A stretch of DNA of 64,000 bases, taken from the NCBI GenBank assembly GCA_021372615.1, contig JAJFUB010000080.1, positions 1 through 64,000 on the forward strand, given 5' to 3'. This DNA is from a bacterium (GTDB taxonomy: Bacteria > Armatimonadota > Zipacnadia > Zipacnadales > UBA11051). Position numbers and translations under genes: made by a program. Numbering within the stretch: the first letter of the stretch is position 1; every line of letters starts with the position of its first letter. The notes beneath the pieces are model-generated. The model was not told where the DNA came from and did no database searches. It saw only the letters and a list, made by a program, of their open reading frames with translations. Shown here in pieces: positions 15,934 to 23,679 of the stretch.

Positions 15934-18666
15934 ATGATGACGCCCCTACCCCTCGAGCGTCTCGTGGCACCGGCGACGCTGCTGGCCTGGCTGCTGTGCC
16001 TGTGCGTGCCGGCCCATGCCGGCGGGCGCGCCCTGGGCCTCAAGCACCCCGTCCTCGACCCTGGTCTGGACCCAGCCAAGACCGCCGAATACGAGCGGGC
16101 GGCCGCACCCGTGATGGCCCTGACCGAGGCGCAGATGCTCGCCTTCGTCCCGGCCGAGCACTTCACCCGCTTCTGCCATTGCCCCGAGTGCTTCGGCGGG
16201 GTGGATGCCGACCATGTGTTCAGTTGGAGCGTGGACCGGCCTGAGGAGCTGAAGTGCCGGTACTGCGGCTTCGTGTGGACCGCGGAGGGCAAGTACCGCG
16301 AGACCGAGGTGCTGGAGGGCAAGAACTCCCTGGGGGAGACGGTACGGTACCACTACTACAACGACGAGAAGCATCAGACGCGGCACTTCTTCACGCTCAA
16401 CATCGCGATGTACAAGCGCAACTGGCTCCAGGGGCAGATGACGGCGCTGGCGCAGGCCCATCTGGCCACCGGCAAGCCCGAGTATGCCCGCCGCGTGGCC
16501 CTGATCCTCGACCGCATGGCGCAGGTCTACCCGCACCTGCCGGTCATCCGGGTGGGCGGCATCCCGCGCCGCGTGTTCGAGTTCGCCCCCTCGCAGCAGC
16601 CGCCGTACACCTGGGACGCGGGCAAGTGGGGGTGGCACTACCCGGGCGGCGAGTTGCCCGCGGGCGTCATCGAGGCCTACGACATGGTCTACGCCAGCCC
16701 CGAGTTCGACCGCCTTTCGGCCGAGCGGGGCTACGACGTACGCGAGCGCCTGGAGCAGGACTTCCTCATCCCCGTCTTCGAGTCCGTCCGCGCCAACCCC
16801 AAGCACATAGACAACTACGTGGCCTACCTGGGCACGGCGGCCAAGATGGGCCGGGTCCTCAACGAGCCCGCGTGGGTGCACTGGGCCTTCGGCTGGATCG
16901 CCCGGAACGTGAACGCCGGCTGCTTCTATGACGGCATGTGGCACGAATCGGCCTCGTATCACTACATGACCACCGGCGGCCTGCGTAGCTGCTTCAACTG
17001 CGTCCGGGGTTACTCCGACCCGCCCGGATATACCGATGCCACCGATGGCCGGCACTTCGAGAACCTGAACCCCGAGCAGGAGTTGCCCTTCTGGGCGCGG
17101 GTGCAGCACGCCCCGGAGATCGTGGACTTCCCCAACGGCTGCTCGCCGCCGGTGCATGATGTCTGGGCCGGGGAGCGCCGCTCAGCGCCGCGGGAGGCCA
17201 CGGCCTCGGCGCTGCTGCCGGGGTTCGGCCAGGCCTCCCTGGGCCGTGGCGCGGGCGACCACCAGATGCAGGCCCTCCTGCACTTCTCCGGCGCCTACGG
17301 GCACAACCACCTCGACACCCTGAGCTTCCAGCTCTGGGCCAAGGGGCGCGAGATGCTGTCGGACCTCGGCTACACCTGGTCCGACATCCGCGCCTGGAAC
17401 ACCAGCACCATCAGCCACAACCTCGTCGCCGTGGACGGCCAGGACCAGACCGGACGGCCCTCCGACGGCGACCTGCTGGCGTTCTTCCCCGGCACCGGCG
17501 GCGTCAGCGCGGTCGAGGCCGACGGCCGGCGCGCCTACGGGCGTCTCCCGGGTGTGGACTGCTACCAGCGCCTGCTGGTGCTCGTACCCGTGTCCGCCCA
17601 GGACGCCTATGTGGTGGACCTGTTCCGCGTGCGCGGCGGGCAGGTGCATGACTGGCTGATGCACGGCGACGCCGATGAGGACATGACGGCCGAGTGCAGC
17701 CTCCCGCTGACGGCGACGACGGAGCTGACCGCGCCGCCGGCGGAAGCGCCGTCCGTGAAGCCATCGGCCTCCTACGGGATGCTGCGCGACCTGCGCTCGG
17801 CCCCGGCCGACGGCGGCTTCGTGACGACCTTCCGCTATGCCGCCGAGGCCACACGGGGCGTGCGCCTGCATGTCGCCCCACCCGGGTCGGTCAGCGTCTT
17901 TCTGGGCCGCAGCCCCTCCGTCCGCCGCACCGGCACGGGCACCCAGGCCGACAACCGCAAGATCTATGACTACTGGATGCCCCACCTCGTGGTGCGCCGC
18001 CAGAGCGCGACCGGCCCCCTGGAGTCGGCGTTCGCCAGTGTGCTCGAACCCTTCGCCGGGGAGCCCTGCATCCAGTCCGTCGAACGCCTCCCGCTGACGG
18101 ACGCCCCGCCGGGCGCCGTGGCCCTGCGCGTCCGCCACGGGCAGACCGAGGACCTCATCCTCAGCACGACCCAGGAGCCGCCCTTCGCCGCCTGGGAGCC
18201 GACCTCGGGCGTACGGCTGCGCGGACGCCTCGCCCTCATCCGCCGTGTCGCCGGGCAGCCGCAGGGCCTGTGGCTCTTTGACGGGGAGGAGGTGGCGGCC
18301 GGCCCGATGAAGCTGACGCAGCCTGCCGCTCGCTACGAGGGGACCATGGAGAGCGCGACCCGACAGGCCGACGGCGCGCCTGAGGACGCCTTCGTCACGA
18401 CCGCCGACCTGCCGGCGGGGGAGGCCCTGCGAGGCGCCTGGGCGATCGTCACCCATGCCGGCGGCGTCACCCACGGCTACCCGATTGACCATGTCGCGAA
18501 GCGCGACGGGAAGTCCGTCGTGGTGCTGAACATGGACCACGGCCTGCGACTGGCGGAAGGCAATACCCGAGAGGTATACTTCCCCCAGCGCACTTTTGAG
18601 GGGCCGAACACCTTCGCCATCTCGCTCGCGGCGTCCGTAGGACCGGCGACCCAGCCGACCCCATGA
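15934..18666 (+). CDS. Secreted heparinase II/III family protein
   Basis: 910 residues with a signal peptide (LLAWLLCLCVPAHAG, cleavage near residue 30). An early cysteine pair set, FCHCPECFGG and LKCRYCGF (about residues 80-112), looks like a zinc ribbon. The alpha/alpha-toroid runs to about 400. The Hepar_II_III signature GAYGHNHLDTLSFQLWAKGREMLSDLG-like segment is near residue 455, with the His and Asp expected of these lyases. The remainder is beta-sandwich. It would depolymerise an acidic polysaccharide by beta-elimination outside the cytoplasm. GGAGG lies 9 nt before the ATG. It follows the oxidoreductase gene by 36 bp, so the two are probably one transcript. The specific substrate is not evident. 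Confidence 0.85.
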   Translation: MMTPLPLERLVAPATLLAWLLCLCVPAHAGGRALGLKHPVLDPGLDPAKTAEYERAAAPVMALTEAQMLAFVPAEHFTRFCHCPECFGGVDADHVFSWSVDRPEELKCRYCGFVWTAEGKYRETEVLEGKNSLGETVRYHYYNDEKHQTRHFFTLNIAMYKRNWLQGQMTALAQAHLATGKPEYARRVALILDRMAQVYPHLPVIRVGGIPRRVFEFAPSQQPPYTWDAGKWGWHYPGGELPAGVIEAYDMVYASPEFDRLSAERGYDVRERLEQDFLIPVFESVRANPKHIDNYVAYLGTAAKMGRVLNEPAWVHWAFGWIARNVNAGCFYDGMWHESASYHYMTTGGLRSCFNCVRGYSDPPGYTDATDGRHFENLNPEQELPFWARVQHAPEIVDFPNGCSPPVHDVWAGERRSAPREATASALLPGFGQASLGRGAGDHQMQALLHFSGAYGHNHLDTLSFQLWAKGREMLSDLGYTWSDIRAWNTSTISHNLVAVDGQDQTGRPSDGDLLAFFPGTGGVSAVEADGRRAYGRLPGVDCYQRLLVLVPVSAQDAYVVDLFRVRGGQVHDWLMHGDADEDMTAECSLPLTATTELTAPPAEAPSVKPSASYGMLRDLRSAPADGGFVTTFRYAAEATRGVRLHVAPPGSVSVFLGRSPSVRRTGTGTQADNRKIYDYWMPHLVVRRQSATGPLESAFASVLEPFAGEPCIQSVERLPLTDAPPGAVALRVRHGQTEDLILSTTQEPPFAAWEPTSGVRLRGRLALIRRVAGQPQGLWLFDGEEVAAGPMKLTQPAARYEGTMESATRQADGAPEDAFVTTADLPAGEALRGAWAIVTHAGGVTHGYPIDHVAKRDGKSVVVLNMDHGLRLAEGNTREVYFPQRTFEGPNTFAISLAASVGPATQPTP

Positions 18667-18707
18667 GGCCGTCCATGGCGCTGGAGGTCTTCCTGGAGAG
18701 GTGAGTA

Positions 18708-18769
18708 TGCCTTACCCACAGTTCGACCGTTCCCGACTGATCCTCCGCCCGCTGCGCGGGTGGCGGCAT
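18708..18769 (+). repeat. Partial duplicate of the start of the gene at 19296
   Basis: 62 bp match 19297-19358 with four mismatches, encoding MPYPQFDRSRLILRPLR preceded by its own GGAGAGG ribosome site and ATG (18707), after which the frame breaks off. The two copies are 589 bp apart and bracket the DUF4375-like gene. Confidence 0.9.
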
Positions 18770-18849
18770 GGGGTGCGACCTGGCGCCAGTTGAGATGGTG
18801 AACCAGAAGGGCAGGCAGAGGCTGTAACAGCGACAGGAGGTCGAGACAC

Positions 18850-19230
18850 GTGGGCCTAGCGGAACGGCTACAAGATGCCTTCGATCGTGGGGTCAATGAC
18901 GACGGGGCCTCACTGCCGCCTGAGGTTGTTCCGTTCTATCTTGCGTGGAAGTTCATTCTCGACTGGGAAATGGGGATGCTTGCAGGCTACTTCTACAACA
19001 CACTCCCGGATCTCGCTGCAGTGCAAGCACAGGGGGAGGCCCTGGAGACCGTCGGCCTGACGGACATGGCCAAGATACTCCGGAAGGGCCTCGACCTGTT
19101 CCGTGACTACAAAGATCCCGAGCAGCCGTCGACCTGGGGCGATGTGCTGGCGCAGTATGACCCAGAGGGTATCCTCGCGGCCCTTGACGATGAGATAATG
19201 GCCCTGGACAACTACGGCATAGATAGCTGA
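18850..19230 (+). CDS. Small DUF4375 (DMP19-like) protein, probable insertion
   Basis: 126 residues, acidic and all-helical by appearance: EVVPFYLAWKFILDWEMGMLAGYFYNTLPDL, then ALETVGLTDMAKILRKGLDLF. The pattern of an N/G-F-QYFYN-like helix followed by A-LE-xG---A resembles DUF4375/DMP19-like proteins, whose role is unknown; a DMP19-related protein mimics DNA. The start is GTG at 18850 with GGAGG 9 nt upstream. Its codons end in A or T much more often than those of both neighbours, suggesting acquisition from elsewhere. It is flanked by a 62-bp direct duplication of the beginning of the downstream gene. It could alternatively be an immunity-type protein. The family assignment is tentative. 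Confidence 0.6.
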   Translation: MGLAERLQDAFDRGVNDDGASLPPEVVPFYLAWKFILDWEMGMLAGYFYNTLPDLAAVQAQGEALETVGLTDMAKILRKGLDLFRDYKDPEQPSTWGDVLAQYDPEGILAALDDEIMALDNYGIDS

Positions 19231-19295
19231 CGCAGCACTGTTGCCGGCCCACGAGTACACAGCGCGACACCCACGGCACGGACAAGGAGTCACAG

Positions 19296-20252
19296 GTGCC
19301 TTACCCACAGTTCGACCGTTCCCGCCTGATCCTCCGCCCGTTGCGCGAGCGGCGGCATGACATGACGCTGGATGATGTCCTGCAACTCGACGCCCCTGTC
19401 GCGCCGCTGGATAACCCCGACCTCGACACCATCGCTGCCGCCATGCGCAGCGCCCGCGCCCAGGGCTGCCCGGTCATCTGGATGATGGGCGCTCATGTCA
19501 TCAAGCAGGGCCTGTCGCGCTTCGTCGTGGACCTGCTGCGGCGCGGCGTCATCACCCATGTCGCGATGAACGGCGCCTGCACCATCCACGACTGGGAGCT
19601 GGCGCTCATCGGCGCCACGACCGAGAGTGTGGCCGACTACATCCGCGTCGGGGAGTTCGGCCTGTGGCAGGAGACCGGGGCCGTGAATGAGGCGGCGAAG
19701 GCCGCGGCGGCCGAGGGGATCGGCCTGGGGGAGGCCATCGGGCGGATGATCCGCCAGGCCAACCCGCCCCACCTGCAGGTCAGCATCGTCGCCACCGCGC
19801 ATGAGCTGAGTGTGCCCGCCACCGTGCACCTGGGCATCGGCTACGACATCACCCACGAGCACCCCAACTGCGACGGCGCGGCGCTGGGCGCGGCCTCGTA
19901 TGCCGACTTCCTGGTCTTCGCCGAGGCCATCCGGAGCCTGGAGGGCGGGGTCTTCCTGAACTTCGGCAGCGCCGTCATGGGGCCCGAAGTGTACCTGAAG
20001 GCCCTGAGCATGGCCCGCAACGTGGCCCGGCAGGACGGGCAGGAGATCCGGCGCTTCCTGACCGCCAACTTCGATCTGCACGACCTGGGAGAGGACTGTC
20101 ACAAGCAGGCGCCGAAATCTCACCCGATGTACTACTACCGGCCCTGGAAAACGATCCTGGTCCGCACCGTGGCTGACGGCGGCCAGAGCATCTACATCCA
20201 GGCGGACCACCGGCAGAGCATCCCGAACCTGTGGAGAAGGCTAACTGGGTAA
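19296..20252 (+). CDS. Uncharacterised protein distantly like deoxyhypusine synthase
   Basis: 318 residues. The segment IWMMGAHVIKQGLSRFVVDLLRRGVITHVAMNGACTIHDWELALIG resembles the NAD-binding portion of deoxyhypusine-synthase-fold proteins (GSKVIKxGLSP...NGAGxIHD-like). ESVADYIRVGEFGLWQETG follows in the same order as in that family. The lysine-containing active-site region of true deoxyhypusine synthase is not recognisable; the protein instead has GGVFLNFGSAVMGPEVYLKA. Bacteria of this kind lack eIF5A, so the classical reaction is unlikely. The start is GTG at 19296 with AAGGAG 6 nt upstream. The next gene is a PfkB kinase, and the two may form a functional pair in carbohydrate modification. 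The function is unknown. Confidence 0.6.
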   Translation: MPYPQFDRSRLILRPLRERRHDMTLDDVLQLDAPVAPLDNPDLDTIAAAMRSARAQGCPVIWMMGAHVIKQGLSRFVVDLLRRGVITHVAMNGACTIHDWELALIGATTESVADYIRVGEFGLWQETGAVNEAAKAAAAEGIGLGEAIGRMIRQANPPHLQVSIVATAHELSVPATVHLGIGYDITHEHPNCDGAALGAASYADFLVFAEAIRSLEGGVFLNFGSAVMGPEVYLKALSMARNVARQDGQEIRRFLTANFDLHDLGEDCHKQAPKSHPMYYYRPWKTILVRTVADGGQSIYIQADHRQSIPNLWRRLTG

Positions 20253-20259
20253 GCCAGAA

Positions 20260-20446
20260 AAGGGCGTGGGAGCGGTGACAAGGGCGTGGGAGCGGTCACC
20301 GACCGCGACAGTCGTTCTACCGGTCGCGGTCGGTGACCGCTCCCACAGGCGTCCTGCCATGTGCCGGTCGCGGTCGGTGACCGCTCCCACAGGCGTCCTG
20401 CCATGTGCCGGTCGCGGTCGGTGACCGCTCCCACGGGCGTCCTGCC
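20260..20446 (+). repeat. 44-bp tandem repeat with inverted leader copies, upstream of the PfkB gene
   Basis: Three direct units start at 20320, 20364 and 20408 with an exact 44-bp period, each beginning CCGGTCGCGGTCGGTGACCG and ending with a GGCGTCCTGCC tail. The last unit is slightly short. Upstream, 20266-20309 carries inverted partial copies of the same core (GTGGGAGCGGTCACCGACCG). The whole array can fold into alternative long hairpins just before the kinase gene. Confidence 0.92.
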
Positions 20447-20491
20447 TAACGTTGCCCTCATCCTGCCTATCCTGTTCAAGGTCGTTTACGC

Positions 20492-21532
20492 ATGATTGAC
20501 TCCGACCGCTTCCTCGATATCCTCGACCGCTTCCCCACCGTGCGGCTGGCGGTCTGCGGCGATTTCTTCCTGGACAAGTACCTCGTCATTGACCCGGCCC
20601 TCAACGAGCCCTCGCTGGAGACGGGCCTGGACGCCTTCCAGGTGGTGAGCATCCGCCATAGCCCCGGCGCCGCGGGCACGGTGACCTCGAACCTGGCCGC
20701 GCTGCAGATCGGCAGCATCCATGCAGTCGGCGCCATCGGCGACGACGGGCAGGGCTACGAGTTGCGCCAGGGCCTGCAGCGCACCGGCGTGGACATGACG
20801 CACCTGCTCGTGCTGGAGGAGATCTTCACTCCCACCTACACCAAGCCCATGGTCATCCAGCCCGATGGCAGCGAGCAAGAGAGCCACCGCCTGGACCTCA
20901 AGAACCGCCGGCCGCTGACCGAGGCAGTGCAGGAGCGCCTCCTGGCCGAGCTGGAGGCGGTCCTGCCGGAAGTGCAGGCCGTCATCATCGCCGATCAGGT
21001 GGCCGAGGAGCAACTGGGAGTCATCACGCCCTTCATGCGCGACCGGGTGGCCGAGCTGGCCGCGGCGCATGAGGACGTGATCTTCTTCGCCGACTCACGG
21101 GCGAACGCCGGCGACTTCCGCAACGCCATCATCAAGCCCAATGCCCGCGAGGCAGCGGGAATCATGGGCGAGCCGGAGCCCACGGGGGGCGAGGACGCGC
21201 GGGCCGCGCTGGAGCGTGTCGGACGCGAACTCGCCCGCCGCAACGGCCGGCCGGTTTACATCACCCTCGGTCCCGATGGCATGCTCGTGTGCCGGGACGA
21301 GGGAGCGACACACGTGCCGGGCATCCCGGTCACCGGCCCCTTGGACATCTGTGGCGCGGGCGACAGTGCCACCGCGGGCATCGTGTCGGCCCTGTGCGCC
21401 GGCGCCACGGTCGAGGAGGCCGCCTTGATGGGTAACCTCGTGGCCAGCATCACCGTCCAGCAGGTCGGCACGACCGGCACGGCCACCCCGACCGAGGTGC
21501 TGCAACGGTTCATTGACACGTGCGCTTCCTGA
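20492..21532 (+). CDS. PfkB family carbohydrate kinase (RfaE/HldE-like)
   Basis: 346 residues of ribokinase fold. VAVCGDFFLDKY-type N-terminus (here LAVCGDFFLDKYL), the glycine-rich substrate loop SPGAAGTVTSNLAAL, IKPNAREA, YITLGPDGMLV, and the PfkB second signature PLDICGAGDSATAGI with the catalytic Asp in GAGDS. The arrangement is closest to the kinase half of HldE, which phosphorylates heptose 7-phosphate; other family members act on ribose, fructose or adenosine. No nucleotidyltransferase domain is fused or adjacent, so heptose activation is not supported here. It lies behind the tandem repeat and downstream of the deoxyhypusine-synthase-like gene. The sugar specificity is unknown. Confidence 0.88.
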   Translation: MIDSDRFLDILDRFPTVRLAVCGDFFLDKYLVIDPALNEPSLETGLDAFQVVSIRHSPGAAGTVTSNLAALQIGSIHAVGAIGDDGQGYELRQGLQRTGVDMTHLLVLEEIFTPTYTKPMVIQPDGSEQESHRLDLKNRRPLTEAVQERLLAELEAVLPEVQAVIIADQVAEEQLGVITPFMRDRVAELAAAHEDVIFFADSRANAGDFRNAIIKPNAREAAGIMGEPEPTGGEDARAALERVGRELARRNGRPVYITLGPDGMLVCRDEGATHVPGIPVTGPLDICGAGDSATAGIVSALCAGATVEEAALMGNLVASITVQQVGTTGTATPTEVLQRFIDTCAS

Positions 21533-21596
21533 CCGCCGGCTCTCGGGCCCGCTCCGCGTGTCGTGCAACGAATTCGCAACGCAGCAGTCACGGATG

Positions 21597-21605
21597 TGCT
21601 ACAAT
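21597..21605 (+). promoter_or_regulatory. Extended -10 promoter element for the isochorismatase-fold gene
   Basis: TGCTACAAT: a TGN extension followed by TACAAT, about 70 nt before the start codon at 21674. There is no convincing -35, which extended -10 promoters can do without. Confidence 0.45.
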
Positions 21606-21673
21606 GGGGGTGCTTGTCTCAGAACAGCTTCTGGCGGCGCGGCCCGGCACCGACAGAACCCCGGAGTAGGCGC

Positions 21674-22558
21674 ATGGCGGAACTGGACCTCAAGCTGCGG
21701 CACTACCACTTCGACTTCGGTGAAGGCCAACTCTGGCTGGAGGAGAACACGCGCGCCGTCGAGAGCGTGCGGTCGTTCAAGCCCCAGGAGATGGCCCTGA
21801 TCCTCGTAGACTGCTGGGACCGCCATTACCTCAAGAGCTTCCTGGCGCGCAGCGACCAGATCATCCGCGAGTGCATCGTCCCCCTCCGCGACGCGTGCCA
21901 TGAGATCGGCATCACCGTCGTCCACGCTCCCTCGCCCGCACAGGCCAAGAGGTACCCGCAGTGGCTGCAGTACGCCGGCGATGAGGAGCTATTCAGCCGG
22001 CAGGCGACCTCCGTTCCCGACTGGCCGCCCCCGGGCTTCCGCAGCCGCAGTGGCGAGTACCAGCAGTTCGCCAAGCAGCCCGGCGCGGTCGTGCAGGCCT
22101 GGCGGGTCGTCGAGGCGGACCAGCGCCGCATCGCGCCGGAACTCGAGCCGCAGGACGGGGAGTTCGTGATCGCCACCGGGCGGCAACTGCACCGCCTGCT
22201 GCGCCACCGCAAGATTCTGCACCTGCTGTACGCCGGCTTCGCCGCCAACATGTGCGTCCTGGCCCGCGACTACGGCATGAGGGCCATGCACCACCGCGGC
22301 TACAACACCATCCTGCTGCGCGACTGCACCACCGGGATCGAGGCGCACGATACCGTCGGCGCACAGGCGCTGACCCGGGCGGCGGTCCTCGAAGCGGAAA
22401 TGCTGCTGGACTTCACGGCCGACTCGCAGGACCTGCGGGCGGCCATCCGGCGCTGCCTGGGCCCCGAGGCCCCCGACAGTCAGGGCGGCAGCGGCGGCAC
22501 CTCCGTGGCCAACGGCGAATTCGTCCGGCGCCTCACCGGGCGGGTCGCGCGAAAATAG
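21674..22558 (+). CDS. Isochorismatase-like cysteine hydrolase
   Basis: 294 residues. The cysteine-hydrolase fold is shown by MALILVDCWDRHYL (catalytic Asp strand), GITVVHAPSP, and the nucleophile strand LLYAGFAANMCVLARDYGMRAM, followed by a typical NTILLRDCTTGIE. Members hydrolyse amides or isochorismate-like ethers; nicotinamidase, N-carbamoylsarcosine amidase and biuret hydrolase are relatives. The core is of normal length, with an extra N-terminal 40 residues and a Gly/Ser-rich C-terminal tail. The ATG at 21674 has GGAG 7 nt upstream. It is cytoplasmic, with no signal. The substrate cannot be inferred from neighbours. Confidence 0.85.
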   Translation: MAELDLKLRHYHFDFGEGQLWLEENTRAVESVRSFKPQEMALILVDCWDRHYLKSFLARSDQIIRECIVPLRDACHEIGITVVHAPSPAQAKRYPQWLQYAGDEELFSRQATSVPDWPPPGFRSRSGEYQQFAKQPGAVVQAWRVVEADQRRIAPELEPQDGEFVIATGRQLHRLLRHRKILHLLYAGFAANMCVLARDYGMRAMHHRGYNTILLRDCTTGIEAHDTVGAQALTRAAVLEAEMLLDFTADSQDLRAAIRRCLGPEAPDSQGGSGGTSVANGEFVRRLTGRVARK

Positions 22559-22581
22559 TTGCCACGACCGTTCGGTTCTCC

Positions 22582-22610
22582 TTAACAAGTACCCCGGTTT
22601 GGACTATAAT
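22582..22610 (+). promoter_or_regulatory. Strong sigma-70 promoter driving a structured RNA
   Basis: TTAACA at 22582-22587, exactly 17 nt, then a perfect TATAAT at 22605-22610. Transcription would begin near 22617. It is one of the best promoter matches in the window and no gene start lies within 360 bp downstream. Confidence 0.88.
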
Positions 22611-22616
22611 GTAGCC

Positions 22617-22918
22617 GTAGCAGCCTCGCATAGGTGTGTACCTCCCGCTTGCGCGGGGGGCAAACGTGTCGCATACAGAGTTGAGTTCAGTGAAGACGCG
22701 TCTGGTCAGGGACAACATGAATGTGAACGGCGCGCTGTTGAGCGCGTCCCTTCATGTCTGCTCCCTGCTGCTTGGCCTCCACGTGGACATTACGGGCGTT
22801 AATGCCCCCCACGCGGCGCCCGGCTCGCGGCCACGACGCTCACCTGATGGATAGACCCTAGGTCCTTACCTGTCATCAGAACGGCCGCGAGCAAAGACAG
22901 CTCGCGGCCGTTTTGTTT
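22617..22918 (+). ncRNA. Candidate structured non-coding RNA or 5' regulatory leader
   Basis: About 300 nt run from a consensus promoter to a perfect intrinsic terminator with no plausible gene inside. At least four hairpins are readable. (1) CCTCCCGC 22641-22648 pairs with GCGGGGGG 22653-22660. (2) A compound stem spans 22707-22767: CAGGGA/TCCCTG, ACATGAA/TTCATGT and GGCGCGCT/AGCGCGTC with a GTTG tetraloop. (3) CGTGG 22782-22786 pairs with CCACG 22809-22813, enclosing GGGC/GCCC. (4) CTGATG 22844-22849 pairs with CATCAG 22874-22879, enclosing GACC/GGTC. I do not recognise tmRNA, RNase P, SRP or 6S consensus blocks. The sigma-factor gene starts 61 bp beyond the terminator, so the RNA may be an attenuating leader for it, or an independent small RNA. 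Confidence 0.7.
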
Positions 22919-22920
22919 TG
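22880..22920 (+). terminator. Perfect rho-independent terminator at the end of the structured RNA
   Basis: A 13-bp stem AACGGCCGCGAGC (22880-22892) and GCTCGCGGCCGTT (22900-22912), a 7-nt loop, and the tract TTTTGTTTT. It is the strongest terminator in the window. Confidence 0.93.
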
Positions 22921-22980
22921 TCGGCCGCAACTTATGCGGGATAGAGGCCCGCACCACCCGCCGGGAGAGCGGGAGAAGAA

Positions 22981-23523
22981 GTGAGACCGATGAGAGCTTT
23001 GATCGCGGCGGCACAGACAGGTTGTACCAGGGCGAGGGCGCAACTGGCGGCAGCGTTGCGGCCCCGGCTGGCCTCGATGGCGCGGTACTACGCGCGACGC
23101 GGCAATCTCGACTATGATGATCTGCTGCAAGAGGCGTGGTGCGCGGTCTTCGAGGCCCTCCCCGAGACACGCCTGCACATCGGGTCGCCGCAGGAGTACC
23201 TGCTGCGCCGGGCCCGCTGGGCGGTCCTGGACTACCTGAAGTGGTCCCTGCGCCGCCAGATGGCGCCCCTGGAAGACTACCAGGGCGAGGACGAGCGGGC
23301 GAACACGGAGGCCGAGACGGTGCTGCGCCTGGCGGTGGACAAGCTGGCCGACACGATGACCCCGATGCAGCAGAGCGTCCTGGACATGCTGATCGCCGGC
23401 GAGAGCTGCACCAGCGCGGCCGACCGGCTGGGCTGCACCACGGCGAACGTCTCGTACCACCTGGGGCAGGTCCGGCGGCAGATGCAGGGTCTGTTCGCCG
23501 AAGAGGCCGTCCCGGCGACCTAG
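22981..23523 (+). CDS. Sigma-70 family RNA polymerase sigma factor
   Basis: 180 residues. Region 2 is at about residues 25-90, with MARYYARRGNLDYDDLLQEAW matching the core-binding 2.2 helix (DLxQE) and an aromatic-rich 2.3/2.4 helix ending RRARWAVLDYLKW. Region 4 (about 125-170) has the helix-turn-helix MTPMQQSVLDMLIAGESCTSAADRLGC-TTANVSYHL. No region 1 or 3 is present, so it resembles ECF-type or short sigma factors (160-200 residues). The start is GTG at 22981 with GGGAG 5 nt upstream; an ATG nine bases later is the alternative. No anti-sigma gene is adjacent. The structured leader and terminator upstream suggest expression may be set by attenuation. Confidence 0.87.
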   Translation: MRPMRALIAAAQTGCTRARAQLAAALRPRLASMARYYARRGNLDYDDLLQEAWCAVFEALPETRLHIGSPQEYLLRRARWAVLDYLKWSLRRQMAPLEDYQGEDERANTEAETVLRLAVDKLADTMTPMQQSVLDMLIAGESCTSAADRLGCTTANVSYHLGQVRRQMQGLFAEEAVPAT

Positions 23524-23564
23524 TGGGAGCGCGGCGCTCCCGAGCCGCACGGGGGAAGGTAAGG

Positions 23565-23608
23565 GGCCGGGGGCCTGACGCGATTGCAGCGCGTCAGGTC
23601 CTCCGGCC
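23565..23608. terminator. Bidirectional hairpin terminator between convergent genes
   Basis: CCTGACGCG/CGCGTCAGG (23574-23582 with 23590-23598), extended outward by GGCCGG/CCGGCC. It lies between the sigma-factor gene (plus) and the TIM-barrel gene (minus). There is no T tract. Confidence 0.65.
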
Positions 23609-23679
23609 CCACGGCGGGGTCAGCCCCCTCTGGGGCCGGCTGCGCCGACCCCGGCGGGGACAGACCCCTCAGTACGCTC

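Noticed and set aside
18850-19230. Anti-restriction or DNA-mimic role for the DUF4375-like protein
   Set aside because: The protein is acidic and DMP19-like proteins can mimic DNA, but the similarity is too weak and no defence genes adjoin it.
20320-20446. CRISPR array
   Set aside because: The 44-bp units are contiguous tandem copies without unique spacers, and no cas genes are present.
22636-22854. Small plus-strand open frame of 72 codons inside the structured RNA
   Set aside because: No ribosome site, no motifs, and its sequence is explained by the hairpin arms.
22617-22918. tmRNA, RNase P RNA, SRP RNA or 6S RNA
   Set aside because: I looked for the GGTTCGA...CCA tRNA-like ends, the GAGGAAAGTCC and ACAGAA blocks of RNase P, the SRP Alu/S-domain core and the long bubble-containing 6S helix, and found none. 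A covariance search could still overturn this.
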